Shown in pieces: positions 1 to 6,123 of a stretch of 6,390 nt of DNA. Source of the stretch: Pseudomonadota bacterium (GTDB lineage Bacteria; Pseudomonadota; Gammaproteobacteria; Halothiobacillales; Halothiobacillaceae). The stretch covers positions 1 to 6,390 of the forward strand of contig JAJYPA010000450.1 in assembly GCA_021795795.1 (NCBI GenBank), read 5' to 3'. Position 1 is the stretch's first letter. Every line of letters begins with the position of its first letter. The translations under genes and the position numbers were made by a program. The notes beneath the pieces are model-generated. The model did not search any database. It saw only the letters and a program-made list of their open reading frames with translations, and was not told where the DNA came from.

Positions 1-49
1 GCTTTGTGCAGTGCTTGGCAATCGCAGCCTACTCCCTGAATGCAATGAA

Positions 50-116
50 GGGCAGGGTAGGGGCAGGTAGGACTCGGGCACGCTACGCGACCCGATTCCT
101 ACAGCCCACCCTGCTC
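50..116. repeat. Long imperfect hairpin of about 67 nt
   Basis: Paired blocks nest almost continuously. GCAGGGT (52-58) pairs with ACCCTGC (108-114), GGGC (61-64) with GCCC (104-107), GTAGGA (67-72) with TCCTAC (97-102), TCGGG (74-78) with CCCGA (91-95), and CGC (81-83) with GCG (87-89), around the triloop TAC. One G-T and one G-C pair (51/115 and 50/116) extend the base. Only one- or two-base mismatches and bulges interrupt it. No T tract follows, so it is not a typical intrinsic terminator. It lacks the GTTRRRY and RYYYAAC core boxes expected of an integron attC site. It may be a structured RNA, a repetitive palindromic element or part of a mobile-element end. The function is unknown. Confidence 0.7.
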
Positions 117-357
117 AGGGCAAGCCCCGAGACCCCCATCCTGCTTCGCGCATCGCTTGTCGCAGCTATGTGAAACGTGAGTGGCCGCATTAGCAGGGCG
201 TCGACCTGCTGCACGCATTAGTCCAATCCTTTCCGAAGGAAACCCCGCAGCCCGCCTTGGGGTAACTGTACCCATGGTGAATAGTCACATCCTATTTTTG
301 GTTAAAAAATATGAAACTCGCCATTTGAATTTTAAAGTACCTAAACTTCTTGGCAGT

Positions 358-366
358 TGGTACACT
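358..366 (+). promoter_or_regulatory. Candidate extended -10 promoter of the operon
   Basis: TGG followed by TACACT matches an extended -10 element (TGN plus a hexamer with 4 of 6 consensus positions). No good -35 hexamer sits 16-18 nt upstream, which would fit an extended -10 or an activator-dependent promoter. Transcription would begin near 372-374, at the edge of the palindrome at 373-386, leaving a leader of about 40 nt. This is inference from motif matching only. Confidence 0.3.
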
Positions 367-372
367 GGGTTA

Positions 373-386
373 GTCGATGTATCGAC
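373..386. promoter_or_regulatory. 14-bp palindrome, possible operator
   Basis: GTCGAT (373-378), a two-base centre GT, and ATCGAC (381-386) form a perfect inverted repeat. It ends 14 nt before the ribosome binding site and 28 nt before the oxygenase start codon. With a two-base centre it is better suited to a dimeric DNA-binding protein than to an RNA hairpin. If the extended -10 call is right, it lies at the transcription start, a position expected for repression. It is not a classic LysR T-N11-A box, so the binding protein is unknown. Confidence 0.4.
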
Positions 387-400
387 CATTAATAGCAGAT

Positions 401-406
401 GGAGGG
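401..406 (+). promoter_or_regulatory. Strong ribosome binding site for the oxygenase gene
   Basis: GGAGGG lies 8 nt before the ATG at 415. It decides the start of the first operon gene against the upstream in-frame GTG at 181 and ATG at 274, neither of which has a comparable site. Confidence 0.8.
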
Positions 407-414
407 CATTAATC

Positions 415-1344
415 ATGCTGAATAATTTGAGCCAGACCTACCCAGGTCATAAGCGAATACCATTGCCGCGGTTCGGTTTTGAAATGATCGAGGCCGCGTC
501 TCAAGAAAACAAGGTGGTTATCGATGCTAATACACTCGTGCTGTATGATGATTTGGCAAGAAGCGGCATGGTCGTCTTTCGAGGATTCAGTGACAGCCTT
601 GAAGATTTCAATGAACTCATAAGTGCGCACTCAGTCAGAATTACTTTTGATCCAGCTCGAAAGGCATCAACTTCCAATACTGCGGAAATCAACGCAGGAA
701 GATTTGAGATGGGTTTACACCAGGAAAATGGCAACCTGCCATTTACTCCAGATATGCAATGGTTTTATTGCTTGGTCCCAGCAAGAGAGGGCTCACAAAC
801 CACAGTGTGCGATGGCCACCGTGTATTGCACGAGCTTTCTTCATTTACTCGTAAATCCTTCGAACAGCGAAAGATCAAATACTCACGCAGAATCCCCTGG
901 CCAAATGTCAGGCGCTTCCTGAGTATTGAACTTCAAGTTCCACATGATGACGTGACCGACGATCATCTTGAACAGGTTAATGCCATGGTTAATGGTCAAC
1001 ATTACATAAGGCTTGACTCAAATCTCATCAAGTCAGAATTGATTGTCGATGCGATCACCACTAGTCGCTTCTCTGAAAAAAAGGCATTCTGTAATTCGCT
1101 GCTGGGTCCTAGCGTCAATTATGAACCCCCTGTCATCACTTGGGGCGATGGCGAAGAGATCGATTTTCATACCTGGGATGAAATAAAGGACGTCACCGCC
1201 ACTCACACCTACGACCTCTTTTGGAACAAGGGAGACATCGTCGTAATAGACAACAGCCGGGTTATGCATGGCCGACGCAGACTCACCGATGCCTCACGAC
1301 GAATCTTCGGTGCACAAAGTTACCGTAAAGAAGATGTAGTATGA
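415..1344 (+). CDS. TauD/SyrP-type Fe(II)/2-oxoglutarate oxygenase
   Basis: This is a 309-residue cytosolic non-heme iron oxygenase of the TauD/TfdA superfamily. Such enzymes couple decarboxylation of 2-oxoglutarate with O2 to hydroxylation or desaturation of a small molecule. The metal triad is visible as H102 and E104 in LHQENG, and H285 in VIDNSRVMHGRR. R296, eleven residues after H285, matches the 2-oxoglutarate-binding Arg spacing of TauD. The stretch PDMQWFYCLVPAREGSQTT after the HxE motif resembles SyrP-like proteins of natural-product clusters. HxE instead of HxD is shared with amino-acid hydroxylases such as clavaminate synthase, AsnO and VioC, hinting at an amino-acid-like substrate (inference). 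The start is set by GGAGGG 8 nt upstream. The stop overlaps the next gene by ATGA, so it opens a coupled operon. The substrate is unknown. Confidence 0.88.
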   Translation: MLNNLSQTYPGHKRIPLPRFGFEMIEAASQENKVVIDANTLVLYDDLARSGMVVFRGFSDSLEDFNELISAHSVRITFDPARKASTSNTAEINAGRFEMGLHQENGNLPFTPDMQWFYCLVPAREGSQTTVCDGHRVLHELSSFTRKSFEQRKIKYSRRIPWPNVRRFLSIELQVPHDDVTDDHLEQVNAMVNGQHYIRLDSNLIKSELIVDAITTSRFSEKKAFCNSLLGPSVNYEPPVITWGDGEEIDFHTWDEIKDVTATHTYDLFWNKGDIVVIDNSRVMHGRRRLTDASRRIFGAQSYRKEDVV

Positions 1345-2822
1345 GCCGTATAGACCAGTTAATAAATGCGCATATTGACACGGCTGGCGATCGCATCTTC
1401 ATTCGTGAACAAGACGGTACGGATTATACGCTGTACCAGCTTCGCGACGAGGCAAACATGATCGCTAGACGCCTCGCGGAACTGTATGGTGATTGCCGAG
1501 GTCTGATCTTTGGTATCGCCATGCGTTCCAGTTGCTACTGGATTTCCACGATGATGGCCATTGGCCAACTCAAGGCTGTATTGCTTCCCGTTCCACTCGA
1601 ATTCTCCGATGAGCAGATTTCTAATCTTCTGGGCAAGGCCACTGCCATTTTTGTGTCAAATGGGATGTCTGCGGAGCGTATTCACTCGATTTTGCCGGAC
1701 GTAACTTGCATTGATGCACATTTACCTAAAAGCTGGGATATTCCATTTCCGAACATTCAGGAGCGTATAGAACCAGGGATCTGCGCCATTATTCATACAT
1801 CAGGCACCACATCGAAGCCCAAAGGGGTAAAGATCCGTGCCGATGCTCTAGGGGTGCTTGTCAGAAACGTGCTAGAGCGCGTTCCAAGCAATCCCTTGCA
1901 CTATATGTCCATCGTCCCGATGAGCCTGCTCATAGAGCAAGTGCTTGGTGTCTACCTTCCTCTTTTGTCTGGAGGGTCTATAACACTTATGCCCGAGGGC
2001 GTGGCAGAATATGGTTCACGCAGTGGCAACGCTAAAGATTATCTTCAATTCGTCGCAAAGGCTCATCCAAACTTTTTGTATCTGCCGCCAAAGATTCTTG
2101 AAGAGGCAAATGATCTATTGACTACTTGCAGTCCGGAGAGCCTCTTTGGAAAAAACAAACCGCACATCATAACTGGAGGAGCAAAAATAGCTAGAAAGAT
2201 TTTAGATGACCTCGACGCTCGCGACATCTATATCTTCGAGGCATATGGACTTAGTGAGAATAGCTCGATTATTTCATTGAATTACCAAGGAAATCGGAGA
2301 ATCGGCTCCGTCGGTAAACTGCTTGATGGAATAGAGCCAAAGCTAGTTGATGGGGAATTGCTAGTCAGGACACCTACGCTTTGCGCTGGTTATTACAATG
2401 CCGACGACACTTCTTGCGAACTGACTGATGGCTATTTGCACACAGGCGATATCGCCGAAATTCGTGATGGATTCCTTTATATAACTGGCAGAAAGAAGCA
2501 CGTCATCATTCTTTCTACCGCTCGAAATATTTCCCCAGAGTGGGTAGAATCTGTCTATAGGGAAAGCGCGAGCATTGATGACATCATTGTCATGGGGGAC
2601 GGACGTGATGAACTCTCGACGCTCGTATTGTCCCGCGCTTCATTGGAAACTGTCCAGAAAGAAATGGCTAAACTTGACTATAAGTTAGCCGACTTTGCAC
2701 GCATAAATAGAATACGTGTCGTCGAAGATGTAGATTCCTTCAGATCCCATTATTACACAGTAACTGGACGGCCGATGCGGAAGAAAATTGAGATGGATTT
2801 TATCGAGTCATTGTACCCGTGA
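1341..2822 (+). CDS. AMP-binding acyl/aryl acid ligase (ANL superfamily)
   Basis: This 493-residue adenylating enzyme would activate a carboxylic acid as its acyl-AMP, perhaps passing it on to CoA or directly to an acceptor. The P-loop (A3) motif TSGTTSKPKG is at 153-162, the A5 motif EAYGLSE at 300-306, the A7 motif GYLHTGD at 364-370, and the hinge/A8 region GRKKHVIILSTARNISPE at 383-400. RNISPEWVE recalls long-chain acyl-CoA synthetase relatives. In A10 the expected catalytic Lys appears replaced: the C-terminal loop reads TVTGRPMRKK (473-482), with R477 where Lys is usual. Just before the hinge motif ends, Ala394 stands where Gly is common. The length is slightly short for the family, but both domains are present. 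The ATGA overlap with the oxygenase and a weak AAAGAAG site suggest translational coupling. The substrate cannot be read from the sequence. Confidence 0.93.
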   Translation: MSRIDQLINAHIDTAGDRIFIREQDGTDYTLYQLRDEANMIARRLAELYGDCRGLIFGIAMRSSCYWISTMMAIGQLKAVLLPVPLEFSDEQISNLLGKATAIFVSNGMSAERIHSILPDVTCIDAHLPKSWDIPFPNIQERIEPGICAIIHTSGTTSKPKGVKIRADALGVLVRNVLERVPSNPLHYMSIVPMSLLIEQVLGVYLPLLSGGSITLMPEGVAEYGSRSGNAKDYLQFVAKAHPNFLYLPPKILEEANDLLTTCSPESLFGKNKPHIITGGAKIARKILDDLDARDIYIFEAYGLSENSSIISLNYQGNRRIGSVGKLLDGIEPKLVDGELLVRTPTLCAGYYNADDTSCELTDGYLHTGDIAEIRDGFLYITGRKKHVIILSTARNISPEWVESVYRESASIDDIIVMGDGRDELSTLVLSRASLETVQKEMAKLDYKLADFARINRIRVVEDVDSFRSHYYTVTGRPMRKKIEMDFIESLYP

Positions 2823-2825
2823 AGC

Positions 2826-2830
2826 GAGGA
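2826..2830 (+). promoter_or_regulatory. Ribosome binding site that favours the 2838 start
   Basis: GAGGA ends only 1 nt before the ATG at 2832 but 7 nt before the ATG at 2838 and 13 nt before the one at 2844. Normal spacing selects 2838, which shortens the protein by two residues. Confidence 0.6.
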
Positions 2831-2837
2831 AATGGAC

Positions 2838-3464
2838 ATGTATATGGTTCGTGGCTTTCATCCTGGCGAGCAGGAATATACGGCACTACAACACCAAGTG
2901 TACGAAGTATTTCGCCTACATTACGGCGCTCACCCAAACCCCTCGCCGCAGTACTTTTTGTGCCTGACTGAGAGGGACGGCAAGGTTCCCGGACATGCTT
3001 GCTTGGGATTGTGCTGTGGTGACCGAGGGAAACTGTTTTCGGAGTATTACCTCGAAAACGAGGTCGACGCACTTTATGGAGTCAAACGCGATGAAATAGT
3101 GGAAATAGGCCAAGTTGCATCCTATGGTGCGCCTGGCTCCGGGAAAACGCTATTCTTCTATGTATTATGCACCATAGCATCGCACTTCTATCGTTATGTG
3201 TTGCTAACGGCTACCGCAAAAATGCGGGAAATCATCAAGGCACTCGATTTCACCTTCGATGATCTCGGGCCAGCAGATCGAAACCGTGTTTTGGATAAAA
3301 CCATCGCCTGGGGAAATTATTACGACCATGATCCAAGGGTCGTAATAGTGGATACTCGTTCAGCGCGAGTTCTGCAGCCATGTACAAAGCATCCGATGCC
3401 ACCCCCGCATGCACCAGCCTTCTCACAATCTGGTCATCTTGCTGCCTTTGTTTTGGATTTCTAA
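2838..3464 (+). CDS. Thermostable-hemolysin-family protein, GNAT-like
   Basis: This 208-residue protein is recognised from the thermostable hemolysin (delta-VPH) family pattern: LFSEYYLE (67-74), then EIVEIGQVAS (86-95), a small-residue loop at 97-104, LLTATAKMREI (122-132), LGPADRNR (143-150) and WGNYYDHDPRVVI (158-170). No signal peptide or membrane segment is visible, which argues for a cytosolic enzyme and not a secreted toxin. The order of an acidic strand, a Gly-rich loop and a helix resembles motif A of GNAT acyltransferases and autoinducer synthases. An acyl-transfer role using the neighbouring ligase's product is therefore plausible, but this is inference. The loop GAPGSGKT also fits a Walker A pattern, although no Walker B or other NTPase motif is seen. 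The stop overlaps the MFS start as TAATG. Confidence 0.87.
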   Translation: MYMVRGFHPGEQEYTALQHQVYEVFRLHYGAHPNPSPQYFLCLTERDGKVPGHACLGLCCGDRGKLFSEYYLENEVDALYGVKRDEIVEIGQVASYGAPGSGKTLFFYVLCTIASHFYRYVLLTATAKMREIIKALDFTFDDLGPADRNRVLDKTIAWGNYYDHDPRVVIVDTRSARVLQPCTKHPMPPPHAPAFSQSGHLAAFVLDF

Positions 3465-4657
3465 TGGTACCATCAAAACACGCGGAAAAATTTACCATAT
3501 TTTTGGCGTCCTTGATAAACAGTTTGGGGGGCATTGCCATCGACCTGTATGCGCCGAGTATCCCTTCAATAGGCCGAGCGCTTCAGACCTCTCAAGCTGT
3601 CATGCTAAATACCATTACGATTTTCTTAGTCTCCTATGCGCTTGGGCAACTATTCTTTGGGTTATTCTCCGATTCCAAGGGACGCAAGCCAGCGGTTGTG
3701 ACCGGTCTGCTCGCTTTCATCGTGGGTAGTATGCTTGCTACCCAAGCACACACCATCCAAACCTTGATGGTTGCCAGGGCGATCCAAGGCTTCGCTATAG
3801 GCTCATGTCAGGTTGTTGCAAGAGCTATTTTGGTGGACAGACTCAAGGGTGATCGCCTCCGCGTGGCAATTATTTACCTCAGTCTAGCTTTCGGACTAGG
3901 CCCCGTCATTGCACCGTATATCGGAGGAGTGGTCGAAGATTCTGTGGGCTGGCGTTGGAACTTTATTATTTACGCGATATACGGGCTTGTTGTGCTGCTA
4001 TTTGTCCTTCTTGGCATGAGGGAATCTCTTGATGTCAGCAAACGGCAATCATTCAGGTATGCCATCTTGGGATACAGAGAAATTCTTTCAAACAGAGAGT
4101 TCTTCATGGCCGTTATTCTCTTGGGAGGAAGCTTTTCAGCTTTCCTGATGTGGAACATCCTTGGTCCCTATCTTATCCAAGAAAAGCTCGGCTACAGCGC
4201 ATCTTTCTTCGGCACTACTGCTCTCATATGCGGGATTAGCTATCTGCTGGGAACCCTGATCAACAGGATGGTAGCAATTCGATTCAAAAACATGCAGATC
4301 ATGCGGTTCGGCGTCCTCCTGTTCATCCTTGGAGTCGTTTGCATGATCGCCAGCGGCATCGAGATCAAGTTTTACTTAATCATGGCGGGCGTCATTTTGG
4401 TCGACTTTGCACAAGGTTTTATCTTTCCCAATGCCATGGCCCGATCCATGAGTATTTTCGTCCACCGGGCTAGCGTTGCTGCCAGCTTGCAAGGTTTCCT
4501 AATGCTTGTTATCGGATCGATCTCCTCGGGACTGGCAAGCCCCGTGCGGGTTGACTCTGGAATACAGATCGCGGCGATATATGGAAGCCTGCTGGTCATC
4601 GAATGTATAGCGTTGATGTTGTTGTCAATGGCCGGACGCCGACAGTCATCGTTGTAG
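3464..4657 (+). CDS. MFS drug/metabolite exporter, Bcr/CflA type
   Basis: This 397-residue inner-membrane proton antiporter of the DHA1 class has about 12 hydrophobic segments. DLYAPSIPSIGRAL (27-40) between helices 1 and 2 is typical of the Bcr/CflA group. The MFS motif A loop GLFSDSKGRKP is at 66-76, ARAIQGFAIGS at 104-114, and the antiporter motif C GLGPVIAPYIGG at 144-155. The start at 3464 shares one base with the preceding TAA stop (TAATG). A longer in-frame reading from 3380 would add 28 residues that overlap the upstream gene and fit no family N-terminus. Only a weak GGA (3455-3457) precedes the start, so expression probably depends on coupling. Its place as last operon gene suggests export of the pathway product or self-resistance. 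Confidence 0.93.
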   Translation: MVPSKHAEKFTIFLASLINSLGGIAIDLYAPSIPSIGRALQTSQAVMLNTITIFLVSYALGQLFFGLFSDSKGRKPAVVTGLLAFIVGSMLATQAHTIQTLMVARAIQGFAIGSCQVVARAILVDRLKGDRLRVAIIYLSLAFGLGPVIAPYIGGVVEDSVGWRWNFIIYAIYGLVVLLFVLLGMRESLDVSKRQSFRYAILGYREILSNREFFMAVILLGGSFSAFLMWNILGPYLIQEKLGYSASFFGTTALICGISYLLGTLINRMVAIRFKNMQIMRFGVLLFILGVVCMIASGIEIKFYLIMAGVILVDFAQGFIFPNAMARSMSIFVHRASVAASLQGFLMLVIGSISSGLASPVRVDSGIQIAAIYGSLLVIECIALMLLSMAGRRQSSL

Positions 4658-4932
4658 AACTCAACAGGGAGGCAGAATTGTCAAACTTTGGGGTCCTTAA
4701 ACGTAGCGGATACTGGGGGGGGTTAGGTCTACCTCATGGCGTCTGCTTGCCTGTTGTCGCGTCTCCAATTTTCTAAGCGGCCTTTTCCCGGCCAACCGTG
4801 TGCTCGGGTAGCTACACTGGATCGGCTATGGCACGGGTTCTATCGACTCATCCTGGATGGCGATAGTTTTTCGTGCCCTCCAGACCGTCCCAGATTTGGA
4901 ATGGCGCCATTACGCCGCACACCAGTGGCACC
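4658..4932. other. Intergenic region between convergent genes
   Basis: This 275-nt gap separates the exporter stop from the LysR stop. It contains a run of eight G (4715-4722), a small GGCC...GGCC stem near 4780, the nested hairpin described separately, and the 12-bp perfect palindrome AATGGCGCCATT (4900-4911). Short ORFs on both strands here show no family resemblance that I recognise. Its considerable length for a gap between convergent genes may mean that it retains remnants of earlier insertions. Confidence 0.5.
4840..4871 (+). terminator. Candidate intrinsic terminator of the biosynthetic operon
   Basis: CTATCG (4840-4845) pairs perfectly with CGATAG (4861-4866). Inside, CATC (4849-4852) pairs with GATG (4856-4859) around the loop CTG, and a TTTTT tract (4867-4871) follows immediately. 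An outer stem, GGCACG (4830-4835) with CGTGCC (4872-4877), encloses the whole structure. It lies about 180 nt beyond the exporter stop, which is far but usable. The - strand lacks a T tract at this site, so it would serve the + strand operon and not the LysR gene. Confidence 0.5.
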
Positions 4933-5880
4933 TTATTGCCGGTCAGTGACACCAAGCAGATTATTGACTGATTGCCTGAGTAGAGTCTTGAGGTCGCATG
5001 GCCCATCGTTCTGGCGATTGTCGCTGCACCAGAAAGCATCTAGGGTAAAGGTAGGAAACCCCAAGGGAGCATCGACGATACAGACACTGTCAGGTATGGC
5101 CAGATATGGTATTAGCCGACTCGGCAACGCAAGTACGACTGGGAGCCGTGTGACGATGTTGACACATGCTTGGTAAGTGTTTGCACGTGCGACGATCATT
5201 CTTGTTCTACCAATTTTATCGAGCCAGTCATCCACCATATTCTTTTCGGACATCCATGGAGTCGGGAAAACATGTCGCATTCCGCAGAATTCGTCCAGTG
5301 TCAATTGGCTTTTGGTCTCCGATTCTCTGGTCTGAATCACGCAAACGAAGGTATCGGCTAAGAGCGACTCCCAGGTAAGCCCTGGGTGAAGGCGGTGATA
5401 CCCAGGTCCAAAGCCTATGGCCATGTGAATGTCGCCAGTCAGAAGTTGGTCGACTGGTAAGTCTTTGCCGAAACGTTCGACGTGCAGGGATGCCTTGATG
5501 GGGGCATGCAGTAAGGCATCAAGCAACACTGGAAACAGCGCCAGTTCGAAATATTCCGGAGCATATAGCCGAAACACTTTTATTTCGGGGGACGGCGATG
5601 CACCTTTCAGTTCTTTGGAACAAAGGTTGACGGCGTCGACGATGTTGCGCAAGTGAGGCAGTATTGCCTCTGCTTTTGGCGTCGGTGTCAGTGTGCCGTA
5701 AGAATTAACAAACAGTGGATCATCAAAGCAGTCTCGAAGCCTTTTCAGGCGATAGCTTACTGAAGGCTGACTGATGTTCAGGGCTTCTGCGGTTTTCTTG
5801 GCGCTGTTAATCTTGTGCAGCCACAGAAATACCATGATGTCCTGCACATCGAGTTGACGCAGCATGTTCTTGGCCAACAT
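4933..5880 (-). CDS. LysR-type transcriptional regulator, NodD/LeuO-like
   Basis: This 315-residue DNA-binding regulator has an N-terminal winged helix-turn-helix at about residues 10-70. The pattern AKKTAEALNISQPSVSYRLKRL (27-48) is followed by DDPLF (53-57) and GTLTPTPKAE (62-71), diagnostic of LysR proteins. The effector domain begins near residue 100, and VFRLYAPEYFELALFPVLL followed by GDIHMAIGFG resembles the NodD/LeuO/SyrM branch. The start at 5880 is chosen because GGAGAGGT lies 7 nt upstream and LysR proteins are usually about 300 residues. The longer in-frame reading from 6135 adds 85 residues unlike any LysR N-terminus. It is convergent with the operon, so any control would act on the leader before 415 or on its own promoter in 5881-6123. 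The effector is unknown. Confidence 0.93.
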   Translation of the reverse strand: MLAKNMLRQLDVQDIMVFLWLHKINSAKKTAEALNISQPSVSYRLKRLRDCFDDPLFVNSYGTLTPTPKAEAILPHLRNIVDAVNLCSKELKGASPSPEIKVFRLYAPEYFELALFPVLLDALLHAPIKASLHVERFGKDLPVDQLLTGDIHMAIGFGPGYHRLHPGLTWESLLADTFVCVIQTRESETKSQLTLDEFCGMRHVFPTPWMSEKNMVDDWLDKIGRTRMIVARANTYQACVNIVTRLPVVLALPSRLIPYLAIPDSVCIVDAPLGFPTFTLDAFWCSDNRQNDGPCDLKTLLRQSVNNLLGVTDRQ

Positions 5881-6123
5881 CTTCGTTACCTCTCCATACT
5901 GCTCACGCGGCCTTTGATGGACCGATAGGCTATTGATGGCGTTTCCCTTTCCTGAACCGGTACAAGTATGGTGGACAGGTATGTGGATGACAACCCGACT
6001 TATGGACGGCCTGGCGTATACGGCAGATCGGTAGATATGTTTTCCCGCGCCTGCCCATAAACCGCCATCAGGTCCCTCCGCGCCCCATACCCGATAGGAC
6101 TCACTACCGGAATCGGGGGAAGC
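5881..6123. other. Intergenic region upstream of the LysR gene
   Basis: This 243-nt gap should hold the LysR promoter on the - strand and, if the small + strand ORF is expressed, its promoter too. I see no convincing -35/-10 pair for either. Repeated elements are present: near-identical direct repeats GTATGGTGGA (5966-5975) and GTATGTGGA (5979-5987), and CCGATAGG twice (5922-5929 and 6091-6098). The first CCGATAGG forms part of an imperfect dyad, CGATAG-G-CTATTG (5923-5935). These could be regulator sites, but nothing ties them to a particular protein. Confidence 0.4.
5888..5895 (-). promoter_or_regulatory. Ribosome binding site of the LysR gene
   Basis: On the - strand, GGAGAGGT ends 7 nt before the ATG whose first base is 5880. 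This supports the 315-residue start over the upstream in-frame ATG at 6135. Confidence 0.75.

Larger units (their letters stand above)
1..414. other. Gene-free left flank and operon leader
   Basis: No coding region is supported here. Bases 1-180 are GC-rich (about 61% by hand count) and dominated by a long imperfect hairpin at 50-116. Bases 280-350 are strikingly AT-rich, including an A/T dyad around 293-311. The leader then carries an extended -10 candidate, a palindrome and a strong ribosome binding site just before the oxygenase gene. The + frame of the oxygenase happens to stay open back to a GTG at 181, but those extra 78 residues have no family counterpart that I recognise. A second + frame is open from base 3 to a stop at 171-173 (56 residues, rich in Arg, Ala and Leu). 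I do not recognise it, and it could be chance in GC-rich DNA or the tail of an upstream gene. Confidence 0.6.

Noticed and set aside
50..116. Integron attC site
   Set aside because: The hairpin lacks GTTRRRY/RYYYAAC core boxes and has near-continuous pairing without the usual extrahelical base pattern.
3..173. Open + frame of 56 residues that could be the tail of an upstream gene
   Set aside because: No recognisable family motif, and the strong hairpin and high GC can explain a stop-free frame of this length.
181..414. N-terminal extension of the oxygenase from the GTG at 181 or ATG at 274
   Set aside because: The ATG at 415 has a near-perfect ribosome binding site 8 nt upstream and gives a family-typical length of 309 residues; the extension resembles no known domain.
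3380..3463. Longer MFS start inside the hemolysin-family gene
   Set aside because: It would overlap the upstream gene by 85 nt, has a Cys/Ser-rich non-family N-terminus, and the TAATG junction gives a natural start at 3464.
4715..4722. Run of eight G as a phase-variable tract
   Set aside because: It lies between genes, downstream of the operon, and is not linked to any start codon or promoter.
4903..4932. Stem GGCGCCA (4903-4909) with TGGCACC (4926-4932) as a LysR terminator
   Set aside because: It directly follows the LysR stop on the - strand and pairs with one G-U, but no T tract follows, so an intrinsic terminator is not supported.
4736..5176. + strand ORF of 146 residues overlapping the LysR gene end
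   Set aside because: Mostly antisense to the LysR coding region, low-complexity composition, and no motif that I recognise.
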